Shown here one piece after another: positions 25,116 through 36,945 of a stretch of 64,000 nt of DNA (its first letter is position 1; each line of letters begins with the position of its first letter). Below the pieces are notes generated by a model. It was not told the origin of the DNA. It was given only the letters and a program-made list of their open reading frames with translations, and ran no database searches. The stretch spans positions 62,001 through 126,000 of the forward strand of contig JAKZHN010000006.1 of assembly GCA_037179335.1 (NCBI GenBank), in the 5' to 3' direction. The stretch comes from Cyclaneusma minus. Taxonomy: Eukaryota; Ascomycota; Leotiomycetes; Marthamycetales; Marthamycetaceae. The translations under genes were made by a program, and so were the position numbers.

Positions 25116-27448
25116 GTGTGCAACTACAAGATTTCCGATCCACAATTGATGTCCAGGGACTCGAAAACCGCGCTATGCGACGTTTGCGTCCAATTCTTCA
25201 ACCTACCATGGACACGGAACTCGGAAGAAACATATGTCGAAAAGGGCGACCTTACCTCAAGACTGGTACGACAACATTCGAATACCCCGAGAGTCGAAGT
25301 TCCATGCGATTTCTGCACTTATCTCGCTGCTTGTATTAAGTCGTACCGACCCAAACGATGACCAGATATTTATGGACTCGCCCCGGGTAGGCAGGACCTA
25401 GGCACGCATCTTGACTATAGAATTTTTCATCTCCCCTTCCCAGACGCTCCGCCAGGATACCATGTGATACTAGGGCTTCCTAGTTCCAATGAAGCTGCGG
25501 ATGGTGGAGGAACCTCGAGTTTTTCCTCAACCGTGAGTCGGGTAGGTCACATCCTGACATAAATACCTCCAGAATTCAGCTCTGATATATGAATAGATAT
25601 ACTGAAACAGGGTGGCCAGCTGCCTCAGACAATCTCTACAGCCACCACCAAGCCGGAAGACTGTTTGCCTCAGGTACAAGCGTGGATGGCTCACTGCTCA
25701 AGTAATCATACCATCTGCAGGAGACAACGTTACCAAGACACCTCCTGGCATCCGACAAGGCTCATATGCTTATCTTCAGACTCCAACGACCACATGATCC
25801 GGCTATAAGACGACCCAGGAAAGTTAGCTGGGGAGAAGTACAGCACTCTAAGCTATTGCTGGGGACGAAATCCCAGATTTCCGACACTGCAATTTAGCAA
25901 CTATCAAGCTTCCAAGCAAGGTTTCCCTGCATCTTCTCTACACCAGACATTGCAAGAAGCGATCGTCATCACTCGAGCGCTTGGTATTCGATACATCTGG
26001 ATTGGTTCTTTGGGCATTATTCAAGATCCTTGCAACGAAGATTGGCTACGTGAAGCTCTTGGAATGTCTGAAGTGTATGGCCGGAGCTACATCAACATTG
26101 CTGCTTCAAACTCGGATACTGCTGATGGTGGGCTCTTCCTAGAAAGGGACGTCGTCGCTACAAATGCTCATTATTTCAAGCCGCCTGGCGTAGGTGAAGA
26201 AGGCTATGTTCTGGAACAGTGCCCAGATTTCAAAGACGAATTGAAATATGAGCCATTGAACAAACGTGCGTGGGTACTGCAGGAGCGACGCTCGTCATCG
26301 AGGACTCTTCATTTCGCCGGTTTGCAAGTCTTATGGGAGTGCCAAACCCTCTTTGCCGGAGAGATGGCCCCAGGGTCGACCGTGGAGAAGCAAGGAGTCC
26401 AGGCAGCTTCAGTTAGTCAAAGCTCGCGATACAAGTACAACAACATCGAGGGAGCGACACAAAGCCTGGTGGCGGCTTGTAGCAGATTACTCCGACGCCC
26501 GACTCACAAACGAGACTGGTCGGCTACTAGCCATTGCGGGTCTAGCCAAAAGCTTTCACGTAGATCCAAACGATGACTACGTAGCTGGGCACTGGACCAT
26601 GAACCTACCGAATGGACTGTTGTGGACAAAGTTCGGGGCTCCTTCACTACTAAAAAGATATTCTACGTATCTGGCGCCTATATGGAGCTGGGCTTCTGCC
26701 CGTCCAGGTTGGAGAATTCTGTCGCCGAATGACTGGTTTCTACCTCCGATCAACCAGCCTCGGGCCGTTCGCCTTCGGGCGGATGTCATAGATGTCAGCA
26801 TCGATAATATAGAAAACCGATTCGGCCAAGTCAAGGCAGGCTTTCCAAGGCTTCAGGGAAGGTTGTGGACAGTGAGCGTCGTGCAAGTGCCAGACAGACC
26901 GATATTGCATTTCCGCACAAAGGAGCGAACGATAAAGGTTCCAGGATATTGCCCATATATTGAAGGGTCTACAGCAATTTCAATGAAGCTTGAATTTGAT
27001 GATTCCTCATCAGCAGGTGAAAAAATTGTTTTTTTGCATGGAGATCGAATCCAACGTGGATGAAACGCAGTCTCTCCTACCGTTTTCCAAGGATGATATC
27101 GTGATGATTCCAGTATTCCGTGGCATTCTACTGCACCCAGTCGAGGGCGGAAAGGGTGAGTACTATAGACGAATTGGCTTTTATTCTCCCGAAATCCCCC
27201 TGTTCCGTACTACTGGAGAGCCGAACGACTCAGCTTCTATAATCAATCATACAGCTGGTATCAGTGATTCCCAAACAAGCTTGGAGGTGCAGCTAGTGCA
27301 GCACAGGTTTGGCGGAGCTCATGTGCCAGCAGCTCAAAAATGGGGAGACTACAGAAGAATGCACTCAGCCTTTCACAACCGCGATATTCCACCCCAGTAC
27401 TACGAGGAGTTGGACGATGAGGATCGATACACTATTAAAATCATATAG
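25116..27448 (+). pseudogene. HET-domain (heterokaryon incompatibility) protein, disabled
   Basis: HET proteins trigger cell death after fusion of unlike hyphae. Blocks in order: an N-terminal cysteine region (LCDVCVQFF, CDFCTYL), WMAHCSSNHTICR, MIRL, the HET start GEKYSTLSYCWG, TLQEAIVITRALGIRYIWIG, EVYGRSYINIAASNS, GGLFLERD, NKRAWVLQER, then LTNETGRLLAIAGLAK, YLAPIWSWAS and a C-terminal tail to 27448. Lesions: TGA in frame at 25359-25361, TAA in frame at 25806-25808, a frame change near 26.39-26.47 kb, and another near 27.03 kb beside a run of seven T. The usual WIDSLCIIQD reads WIGSLGIIQD, so Asp and Cys are both Gly. One intron may lie near 25.55 kb. The start is uncertain. Confidence 0.85.
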
Positions 27449-27824
27449 CGTATCCTCTCTCACCAGAAGCGCACACCAAGCTTTTCCGCAAAACCAGACT
27501 ACAGAGATTCTGGAGAATTCAGCTTGCTCAAAGTTTTCCTCCAAAGAGTCGCCCTCATCTCAGCACTCGGCGCTTCAGCTCTCATTGAAAAAGTCATTAT
27601 ACTTGCTGGAACCCTGTTGTCGCAGGCAGCACTAAACCACTTCAGCCCCTTTCATCCGCTGCAGACAAAGATCTTTGCTAGCTTCCAGCATATAAGCTTC
27701 CTCATCGGCTCACCTTCCTGAAACCAAACGCTTTCGTCCTTTCGTCTCAGTTTTCTTTCCCATTCGAAAATTCGCTCTCCTGCCTCTGCGACCGGCTTCT
27801 CAGACTTGACGATATCTGCTCAGG
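27449..27824. other. Convergent 3' spacer
   Basis: Space between the HET pseudogene and the convergent minus-strand gene. No supported feature. Confidence 0.5.
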
Positions 27825-28952
27825 TCAAGCAGTTTGTGCTCTTGCTAGCTGCAAGCTCTGGTACGAATACCATGTCTGCAGTCCTGTCAAGACGACAGTC
27901 AAAATACCAAACACAAATGTCATGATGAAGATGGCTACCGCAAACCAGAACGTATACCATTGCAGTGGGTTGCGGCGGTCAGACCAAAGATGACGCCATC
28001 CAGGCCCAGGTGTCTGAAACTCATGGTGAATGTGAGCTAGGCGATCTCTCCAGTAATGGAACTCGCTCGGGTGTGCATGTGATGGGCACTTGACGGAGTG
28101 GTTGGAGATGTTGATGTGATCAGTATGTTGAAGATATTTCTTCGTTCGACTATCGCCCCAGTTTGGGAACAGAATAGCCAGAGAGATAAAGGTTTCCTTG
28201 ATCAACGCTGAAGGAAGGGGCGTTGGGCTACGATTCAGTGAGCTCATGAATTGAATGATACGATCCGAAAAGACTGACGTGTTCAAGTTGTCCCCGAGAA
28301 ATCCCGTCAGCGAAAATACCATGAGCACCCGACGCTGGACGTCAAACCGCAGGTGGTCTTCGAGTATATAAACCCACTCCACCCGAATGCCGCATAGCCG
28401 ACGAAGATTGGCTGCCGTGAAGTTCGTTTCTAAGATAGTCCAAGGGTTGTCCAAACCGCTTGGTCTGGGCCCTGGAAAACATCGGCTGACGAATTCTTCG
28501 AACACGACAGTGTCATCCCATTGTACGGTTCTGCTCGAGCCTGCAAATTCTGCGTCTTGGACTTGGATCGTTAACCATAGGCGCAATGCCAAATTGACTG
28601 AGTGATTGATGACGGAGGCGGGTTGATTTGCAAATTTGGGGTCTCGGTCAAGCAAGGCTCTCAGTTGTGGACGAGTGAAGTTTGAGCCTTGGTGGTATAG
28701 TGACCGGATGATATCTACCATATCAAGGACATCTTCGTGGGCTTTGAAGACTATGGACGAGGATTCGCTGTGGATGACTCCCAGATACAACGTTCGGCAA
28801 ATGCTAATATAATAATCGAAGTAGTGCTTATACTCTTCTGGTCTTATAGCTTCTTCCGGCTTGCGCCAAAATCGGCTCACAATTTTTCGTCGCAATCTCT
28901 CCGAAGGTTCAAAATTTAGGGATGTCGTTGCCACCGTCAGCGGAAGTTCCAT
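27825..28952 (-). CDS. Unknown fungal protein with C-terminal membrane anchor
   Basis: A single-exon frame of 375 codons. I do not recognise a catalytic domain. Residues 1-300 are soluble, with several Trp/Arg-rich segments and a leucine-rich helical character. Near the C-terminus, DRRNPLQWYTFWFAVAIFI begins a hydrophobic stretch of about 30 residues (FIMTFVFGILTVVLTGLQTW), followed by a short tail (SYQSLQLARAQTA). I recall this RNPLQWYTFW-plus-TM ending from many uncharacterised fungal proteins, so the C-terminus is probably a membrane anchor with the N-terminal part cytosolic. The first ATG gives MELPLTVATTSLNFEPSERL and has no upstream in-frame alternative nearby. It converges on the HET pseudogene. 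No signal peptide. Function unknown. Confidence 0.75.
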   Translation of the reverse strand: MELPLTVATTSLNFEPSERLRRKIVSRFWRKPEEAIRPEEYKHYFDYYISICRTLYLGVIHSESSSIVFKAHEDVLDMVDIIRSLYHQGSNFTRPQLRALLDRDPKFANQPASVINHSVNLALRLWLTIQVQDAEFAGSSRTVQWDDTVVFEEFVSRCFPGPRPSGLDNPWTILETNFTAANLRRLCGIRVEWVYILEDHLRFDVQRRVLMVFSLTGFLGDNLNTSVFSDRIIQFMSSLNRSPTPLPSALIKETFISLAILFPNWGDSRTKKYLQHTDHINISNHSVKCPSHAHPSEFHYWRDRLAHIHHEFQTPGPGWRHLWSDRRNPLQWYTFWFAVAIFIMTFVFGILTVVLTGLQTWYSYQSLQLARAQTA

Positions 28953-29417
28953 GTCGACGGTTTGTGATATGGGTTGGATTTCGGGGCCATCGTCGAAAAA
29001 GGCGAAAAACAGGTATTCTAATATCGCTGGGTGTTCATGGTGGTAAGATGTTCTTACACAGCCCCGAAAAGACGTAACGCAACCAGCCCCAGAGCCTCAT
29101 AGCGGCAGCGCTGATTACAATTCCGGTCCTACAACGCATCACAACCAATCAAAAAACGATAATCCGGGGAAACCCTGTCAGCTATGATGCTCTTCTACAT
29201 ATTGATCATCGCTTCCTGGGGTCACGATTGGCACTGCCTTTGGCAGCCTTGCCGTGTGGCGCCATAGCCCCAGTAAGCAGAGCTTCAAGCTTGCAGAAGA
29301 AGACCAGCTTCAACAATGAAGCCTTTCTCGTTGCCTTGAACATACGTTCTCAAATACAGAGAGATATTCCTGCAAAATGGAGTCGGCGGTGCTCATGGAC
29401 ACAGACTTGGTTCTCGT
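28953..29417. promoter_or_regulatory. Divergent intergenic region
   Basis: Lies between the minus-strand unknown (start at 28952) and the plus-strand protease gene (start at 29418), so it must contain both promoters. I see no clear TATA box. Short frames here are not convincing. Confidence 0.4.
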
Positions 29418-31739
29418 GTGGAGCTGTTGTTCACTCCCACAACTATGTTGTCGTCACAGTCGTACCCTCTCACTCCCGAAGACACACTTGAGGCTTTGAA
29501 TTCACTCCCTGCGACTCCATCTGCACTTCGGCAGAATGGGCATCTCGTCGGCAAAACAAGGCTGAGACAAAAGATCAAGTCATCCTTGTTGAAATTTAGC
29601 ACTCCCTTCCAATCCAATGGCCACATCTACTCACACAAAAGTGGTCAACCCATATCCTTACAGACGCACATTCAACAGGAGTTCCATGAGCTATTTCCAG
29701 TTTCCGTTGCGAATTCAAATATCTACCCAACACCCCCTCTATCGGAAACGAGGTCGCATCGTTCGTGCACAGAAACACATCTCGAAGTCACCCCTGGCTA
29801 CCAAACTCACGAGCCTCTGGACGCCGCGGAATTTTCCAATGGAGTCAACTCTGGAAGATTGCAAAAGATAGACAAGATAGACTCGGACTGCTATGTTTAC
29901 CACAACGCCAAAGTAGACGAGGCCTCAAGGCAGGAATACAACGACAAATTGAAGTGGCCACTTCAGAACTTTCTTCAACACCTGCCACTTCAGGGTCCCG
30001 GCGGAGTCGTGTTGCAACTAGTCTCTGCGTGTACAGCCCCGGGGCGAAGCAATATGCGACCAACTATCCTGATACTCTGTACAAACTTGAAACATCAAAA
30101 GATAATCGCCGCCCGTATCAAGAAAATGAACATGATCCCAAAGGAGTTCCGATATAAGGTTGTTGTACAAGACGTACGGTTTTCCAGCGCTGATTGGGGC
30201 GGTCCATCACTTGCGGTCGAGCCTGTTGGGGCAGAGAACGGTCGAAGGACGCTGTGTGGAACATTGGCTCAAATGAACGGGCATCCCGAATTCACCTTGG
30301 GTGGTTTGATAGTCGTGGGAGATTCTATCTACGGCCTGACTACAGCACATGGTCTGGTAGGAAGTCATGGGAGCACCTCAGTTACAGCAAAAGCGCTTGG
30401 TGAGCTTCCCAAAAGCGGGCATAATAGCTCAGTACTGATAAACTTCCAGGTTCTCAACATATTGGCGAGTTCCACACATACAACTTCAGCGGCTCCGCCA
30501 ATCCGTCAGCTCTCGGCTCCCTGCAGCATTACACTTCCTTTGACCAAGATTGGGCGCTGATAGAAATTATTCCTTCTTGTTACTACGCCAATACTCTACA
30601 AACGCCCCAACTTGCTCATGATGGAACCTCGACAAGTTTCGTTCACGAATTGGAAGCAAGTTGCATTGAAGGATATCTTCCCAACTCAGAATTGAACCAT
30701 GGGCCTGTGTTTATAAGATCTGGTCTCAGCGGCATCGTTGAGGGATATCTCAGTGCTCACTGTGCCTCTCTGATAATAGGGCAATCATGTTTTGAAGTTC
30801 GATCAATCGCATTGGATAAGGAGCTTGGTGAGCCCCTTTATTCCAATCACATCCACGCATTCGACTTCCGCTAACGAGTTCCCAGGAAGCGGTGACTCTG
30901 GGTCATGGGTTATTCGAGATGGAAAACTTTGTGGTTACATCATCGCCAGAATGCATGGAAGGCCTTGGGCCTACATGATACCCATCGAGACCGTGTTCAA
31001 CGACATTGCCGAGAAGCTATCTCTGCTCAACCGCAACGAACGGAAATCTGCCGAAGTTCCATCTGCCTCCAGAATAACTCAACTCAAACAAGCTGCGTTA
31101 TCCCCGAAAGCCGAAGAGACAGGTCCGACAGCAATGGAACAAGATTCGACTCCCATGTTCACCCAAACCCATGTAGACTCACCTCCAGAGAGTCCCAAAG
31201 GTCATCTTGCTTCCCCAGTTGCCGAAAATACAACCAGAAATGAGGATCTGGACGAGCTGGACGAACTGGACGACCTAAACGACCTGAACGACTTGAGCGA
31301 GCTATTGAACGTAATCGAGTATCAGTCTCCGTGTATTCCGAGATACAACAAGGCCAAAGCCTACAAGCTCCTCGGACTCGATGTCCATTTCGGCACCCAA
31401 AATTACGCCACTTCGAGGAACGCAGATGATGAGTACCACACGATGTCACGAGAACTCAAATTCAGCTCCAGAATTGACAGCGACTACTTTCAACACAATG
31501 TTTCGCGGCCGAGTGAGGAAACAACGTCGAAGAGTCAAAGTGAGCAAACAAGTCGTGTCGAGTCTTTACCGGAATCTCCACTCAAACCCAAAAATTCTAT
31601 TCCCAGAGGCCGTCGACAGGACTCGATCTCATCGGCTCGAAAGGGCTCCATATCATCGGCTCGGAAGGGCTCCATATCATCGCGTCGACAGGATTCCATT
31701 TCCTCACATCTAGCTCCCCAATCGTTGTGGGCCCTCTGA
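29418..31739 (+). CDS. Trypsin-fold serine protease-like protein with repetitive Ser/Arg C-terminus
   Basis: Three exons: 29418-30399, 30450-30827, 30886-31739, with introns of 50 and 58 bp (GTGAGC...CAG). The spliced product has about 737 residues. A chymotrypsin-like catalytic triad is intact: His311 in GLTTAHGL, Asp361 in DQDWALIEI and Ser458 in GSGDSGSWVI. The triad Ser block is split by intron 2 and restored on splicing. Residues 1-300 carry no recognised domain. The C-terminal ~270 residues look disordered: an acidic Leu/Asp repeat (DLDELDELDDLNDLNDL, about 31244-31290) and a basic 8-residue repeat (RRQDSISS, ARKGSISS, ARKGSISS, RRQDSISS) that fits basophilic kinase sites. No signal peptide, so probably intracellular. 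An in-frame Met at 29445 is an alternative start. Confidence 0.82.
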
Positions 31740-32666
31740 TAGTTTAGAGACTTCGGGTAACAGGGTCACGTGACATTGCACGAGATATCATGCACCACGC
31801 ACGGGACACGACAGATGTATGTGTGAGCGAGGGAAATTTTCTTCAGCAGGATCATTTTTGCCGTTTTGAAAGCGACATTCGAATTAGACGAAGTTATTAA
31901 ATACCCGTCTTTTGTTTCCAAGCCGCTATTTCTATCGGGATAATCAGTACCTTAGACACAATATGAGTGGGATATTGGTCTGACTGTGTTGAAATATCAG
32001 AACCAAAAAGAGAATGATTCCATTCAAATTATACAAGTATATATCACGTGATGGCCAGAACTGAATGGGCCGCGCTCAAGCATGCCCCGCCCCCGCTAGC
32101 TCCACCAGAGAACACACCATCAATGCGGAGAGCACATCATCGCCAAGCCCAAACCTTAACCTCTCGTCCTCCTCAGTCCCCACACAATCATCCCTCCTCA
32201 TCCTAATCCGCACATTTTCAAGTCAACGCGCACTTCGGATACCCCAGATATTCGCAGATAACAGATTTGCGTCTCGAGTCTAGATGGCTTTGACCGAGCC
32301 AATCGTTCCGTTCTTTTAGATCACAATGGCTGGATACTTTCTGCGGAGTTACTGGAATGCTTTCCGATTTCATCATTACACCCTAGCATCACGACTGTGT
32401 TCTTGATATGTATGGCGTTGCTGGGAAGCCCGGCTTTTTGAGTGGAGAGCTGGATTGCGTCAGGCTGGTTACGTATCCTGGGGATGAATCACAAGCCGAT
32501 CTGTTGATAGGCGGTGGGTAGCTTTCGTCTTTCATATATGTTTTTGATCTCCCAGTGATTTCGTCGTCTTGCTTGTCGTTCTGCCTGCCATTGCGTCTGC
32601 TGGGTGTTTTTCAACTTTCATTTGCGAATCACACGGTTCGAGAATTTGAACGTGGATCAGGAGGCT
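31740..32666 (+). promoter_or_regulatory. Upstream region of the MFS gene with two CACGTG E-boxes
   Basis: No gene recognised. GTCACGTGAC occurs at about 31766-31775 and TATCACGTGATG at about 32041-32052. Both fit the binding site of Cbf1/USF-type bHLH factors. The same site recurs in the tandem arrays further right. Confidence 0.45.
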
Positions 32667-34256
32667 ATGGCTTCTGAGAACACAAAGGTCCCGGTGACCT
32701 CCAAGAGCGATGACCTGTCATCGGCCGACGTGGAATTTTTGCGCGCTGAAGAAGAAGCTCGCGCTCACAAGTATCCAGGTAACGACACAAAATCTTTTCA
32801 TCTCTCCTGATACCCGCCAAACATGTTCAAGTTTGTTAACATACCCCATCTTCACAGTAAAATGGAACCACTCCACCTTCTACAATGCCCTCATCCTTGG
32901 AATCTGCAATTTCCTCGCCCCCGGCATCTGGGGCGCCATGAACTCCCTCGGCGCAGGCGGCGAAGAAACTCCCCAACTAGTCAACGCCGCCAACGCCCTC
33001 ACCTTCTCCCTGATGGTGCTCTCCTGCACCTTCTCCTCCATAATCGTCAAGCGCATCGGCATCAAATGGACTCTGATAGTTGGCACGATGGGCTACGCAC
33101 CCTTCGCCGCCGGTCTGTACACCAACAATCGCTACGGCACCGAATGGTTCGTACTCTTCGGCGCAGCGCTCTGCGGTCTCAGCGCTGGTCTTTTCTGGAT
33201 GGCTGAAGCTGCTATTGCGCTGAGTTATCCGGAGCCTTACAATCAAGGGAAGTTCTTGGGGTTTTGGCTGAGCTTTCGTGTTGCGGGACAGATCCTTGGT
33301 GGTGCGATCAATTTGGGGCTCAATTCGAATATGAGTGAAGCGGGGAGTGTGAGCTATAAGGTGTATTTGGTGTTTATTGCGCTGCAGACTTTGGGACCTT
33401 TTGCCGGACTGTTGTTGACTCCTCCGGACAAGGTGCAGCGGACGGATGGCCTGCCAGTGGAGTTGAAGATTGCGAATAGTGCGCTGCGAGAGCTGAAGGA
33501 GATGGGGAAGCTGTTTTGCAGCAAGAACTTTCTTCTCATTGTGCCGCTGATTGCACAGGCTGTGTATGCGGAGGCGGTCATGTTCACATTTGAGGACTTG
33601 TGGTTCTCGGTTCGCGCGCGTGCTCTGGGGAGCTTCTTGTCAGGGATTGTGGCCATTATTTCTGGGAATATTCTGGGTAACTTCCTGGACTACAAGAAAT
33701 TGGCTCTGAAGACGAGAGCTCGATGTGCTTTCTTTGTGGTTTTGGGTCTGCAGGGTGTGTGGTGGATCTGGGGAACGGTGATTGTGACGGAGTTTCACAA
33801 AACCCAGCCGACATATGACTGGGCGGACCCAGGCTTTGGCAGAGGCTTTGCCTTGTTCCTTTTCTGGGTTATGGGGTTCCAACTTAACTATCTGTTCTTG
33901 TGAGTATCATGCGTTGGTGGTTTTCCAAGTCGCGGTATTGGGCGGTACTGACCAAATCTAGGTATTTCGTCATTGGAGAACTTGCCAGCACTCAAGCAGA
34001 CGTGATCAGGATCGCAGGTTTGTTACGAGGGACTGAATCTGCAGCACAGGCTGTGGCCTACGGGGTGGCGAGTATAGATATTATGGGCCAGGTCGGAGGC
34101 ATCTATATCAACTTTGGGTTGTGGGCTATTGCTTTGGCCCCTGCATGGTTGGTCATAAGGCAGATTGGGACGACGTTGGGTGATAAAAAGCTTGAACGGG
34201 AAGTCAAGGGGCACGCTGAAGTTGGGGTGAGTACTGTCAAAGATGTTGAGGTATGA
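32667..34256 (+). CDS. UNC93-like major facilitator superfamily transporter
   Basis: Three exons: 32667-32778, 32858-33899, 33962-34256, with introns of 79 and 62 bp (GTAACG...CAG, GTGAGT...TAG). The spliced protein has 482 residues. After a ~40-residue polar N-terminus come about eleven or twelve hydrophobic segments. The first is FYNALILGICNFLAPGIWGA, followed by MNSLGAGG, the characteristic early segment of fungal UNC93-like proteins; a later one, SAGLFWMAEAAIALSYPEP, is also typical. The C-terminus is cytosolic and charged. Family members are 12-TM membrane proteins of mostly unknown substrate, often annotated as DUF895 or UNC93-like. The ATG at 32667 gives MASENTKVPVTS. Codon use is strongly C-biased in the first third of exon 2 and looser later. 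It converges on the rhodopsin-domain pair. Confidence 0.9.
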
Positions 34257-34451
34257 TTGAAGAAAGAAATGACGGCTTGGGAATCCTTGTCACAGCCCCT
34301 CGGTGACTTATCCGGACGTCTATCCTTCGTGGCCCCGCAATCTCTGGGCAGCCGTTCTTTCGACTGCGGGAAAACTGGAAGATGCTGAAGTCTGTCAGCA
34401 GTCCGCTTGGTTCTCGGAAGGTTCGAAAAGACAGACCTCATCCATGCCGTG

Positions 34452-35072
34452 CTACTTGTTATCCCTAATATCGAACCTGCTTTCCACCGTGATATAGTCC
34501 ACCCCGTGCTCGAATTCATTGTACTCTCTACTATCCGCACTGATCTCTCTCCTTGCATATGCCGAGTGGATATTGTTCAGACCCTCTGTACTCAGGCTTT
34601 TGCTTTCTGCTCCCATAGCCCATTCGCTTGATTGCTGGGACTTCTTTGTGAATAAGTGCCTTGCGGAGTATTTCGATGTCAGAGACTTGAAACGCTGTCT
34701 GTGCTGGCTTCGGAATAATGCCACCAGGATGGGCGTCGAGGAACACACAATTCCTGCGCACACTTCGGCTAAGGAGAAACTGAATGCCAAAGCGGAGATC
34801 CAAGTCTCATCCCTGGTTGCAAGGTACTGGATTCGATATACCATGGAGCAAACTGAGCAGGCTATCGCGCTACATTGCTTGAATATTAGCTATAGATCCG
34901 CTGAACTTGACACTTGAAAACCACAACGCTATTTCCCAACACCAAAACGAAAGATAAAAAGTGTACTTACATGAGTCCCGTTAGAAAGATGGCGCTTACA
35001 CCGAGCTTCTTCATTGTAGGCATCTGGAGCCTAACAACGCGATGAATAGGAATGATCAGCCTAGGGTAGATC
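34452..35072 (-). pseudogene. 5'-truncated copy of the neighbouring rhodopsin-domain gene
   Basis: Aligns with the last third of the gene at 35439-36945. RLIIPIHRVVRLQMPTMKKL then GVSAIFLTGLM ends at a GT donor (34970), as in the intact gene. After a ~101-bp intron (34970-34870) come IACSVCSMVYRIQYL, then SFSLAEVCAGIVCSSTPILV, and a tail with EHGVDYITVESRFDIRDNK, against ERGVNFITVENTIEIRDDK in the intact copy. Everything before about 35072 is missing, so five of six membrane-encoding exons are gone or reduced. No start codon fits. It is a tandem-duplicate relic, diverged well beyond recent duplication. Confidence 0.85.
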
Positions 35073-35438
35073 AGTGGTTTTTTCCTATGGGGACCCTACC
35101 CCCAAAAGACAAAACACCGTTCAGGATTCGGAAGCGGACTGGGTTAGCGTCGAAAGACTGGGGACTACCGGGGAAAAGTAGGATCTGACGAGAGTGTTTC
35201 GGACGCTGTTGTCACGCTGGTTCAAGTTCTTTGTTCGATTTCTGTTCATGGAGCTTGGCTAGAATTGGAAATTGCGTTGTTCAAAATTCATATTTTCCAG
35301 TACTTTCTAGGCCTTGAATGCTGCCTTAGACGTCCCACCCATATTCTAACGCGCTCTTCGACTGATGATGACAGGATCATACCGTGTGCTTTGGTGTGTC
35401 AGTAAATGATTCTTGCTGTGCCAGTAGAGGTTCGGATA
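35073..35438. other. Spacer between tandem copies
   Basis: No similarity to the intact gene was seen and no gene recognised. Confidence 0.5.
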
Positions 35439-36945
35439 TTAACAAACCTGCTCGATACCAAGATGCTTGTCGTCCCTTATCTCAATTGTATTCTCCACGG
35501 TGATGAAATTCACTCCGCGTTCCAGCTCAATATAACATCTGTCAACCTCTCTAGTTTCTGTCCTCGAGCTTGCAACTTGGCTGTTACTCAATCCTCTCGT
35601 ACTAAACCGTCTACTTTCCTCTGCCGAGACTTCATTTCTCGATGGTTGTGTGCTTCGCGAAAACAAGTATTTTCGAAAATATCTCGGCTTCAAGAATTTC
35701 AGGCCCTTCTGAGCTTGACCCCTAAATAGTGCCACCAGTATAGGTGTCGATGAGCATATGATTCCCGCCGAAAGCTCAGCGAAAGACCAAATGTATGTGG
35801 AGGTGCCATTCCATGTCTCGTCACCATCCGTCATAATTCGAATTCGGTAGACCAGAGAACTAACAGAGGACGCTATTGCACTGGGGGCAAATACACGAAG
35901 TTAATAATGAGTTCAATACAGCTTTGTGGGTTTTAGGGGGTAAGTAAAGCAACTCACATCAGTCCGAAAAGAAAAATGGCAATAACGCCCATTTTCTTCT
36001 TTGGCGAAAGCTGTAGTTGCGACACACGCTGTATAGGGATTGCCAATAAGTAAATATCACTGACGATGCCGAAGACTCCTTGGGTGATAGCCAGGTTTTC
36101 GGCCGGTGTGGTGTTCTCAACAGCTCTCATAAGCCATGTTATAGTGTTGCTAGCTTCACCAGGGCTGGGCATGAAAAGTACGCAGCCCGCTATGATGCAG
36201 GCAGAGTAGAAGGCAGAGCACACAACGATGCCCCCTATAATAAGATATCTGGTGGTGACGTTCACGCTGAAAAGGCGTAGATATAGCAGGAAAAGCGAGA
36301 GCTTGACAAAAGTAGCAGCGACTGCGAAGAGATTGAGCGAAACCAGTGTGAGCTTGGAAGTATTAGCAGGTGTGGTGTAACTCAAAACAGATTCTTAGAA
36401 TCGATTGTTGTACCTGAAAGTAATATTTCGTCATGGATACCATGCGAATATCCCAGTCATGGAATCCAAGCCATTTCCCAGGGCCGAGCACTACCAAGAA
36501 TCCTAAGTACCGCTGCTGCTCAAAGGGTAGAGGCTTACTTACTTGAAAGAAAGACCATATTGTACGCCCAGATAGCCAGCTTGATATACAAGAGAATTTC
36601 AGCATTCTATTTGAGTTGCAAGTCTTCAGCGCTTTAGTATTCGATCACAATTTGCGACTTACGTATCCAACCATGCATGCCCCTAGATACCAGATCTTAG
36701 CAAGACTGAGACTTCATTTAGGCTGAATGAATCCAGAATGATCGAGACTCACAATCATCCCATGACCATGAATGTGTTATGGCTAACTTTACATAGCATC
36801 GCAGTAGTATGACCAACGTCACGATGCCAAGGCAAACGCCTATTGCAACATATCCGTCAACAGCTCGGGACACGGGGTTGTCGAAATCGGACAGGGTGCC
36901 AGCTGGTGGAGGTTGGGCCGGATAATCGTACGGAAAGAAACTCAT
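35439..36945 (-). CDS. Rhodopsin-domain integral membrane protein (PTH11/SAT4-like family)
   Basis: Six exons on the minus strand: 36945-36753, 36682-36663 (20 bp), 36606-36543, 36490-36414, 36352-35958, 35880-35439. All introns are GT...AG, 56-77 bp, and phases agree to give 396 residues. About seven hydrophobic segments start with VAIGVCLGIVTLVILLRCYV. Family blocks are SWDDWACMVGY (joined by the 20-bp exon), GPGKWLGFHDWDI, KYYFQ, FVKLSLFLLYLRLF, SDIYLLAIPI and CSSTPILVALFRG. The C-terminal ~110 residues are hydrophilic and probably cytosolic. Fungal proteins of this fold are seven-TM surface proteins; PTH11 of Magnaporthe senses surface cues, but most members have unknown ligands. No CFEM domain precedes it. 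A truncated duplicate follows at 34452-35072. Confidence 0.9.

Noticed and set aside
32880..33246. Minus- and plus-strand frames over the MFS gene
   Set aside because: Shadow frames of strongly C-biased transporter codons.
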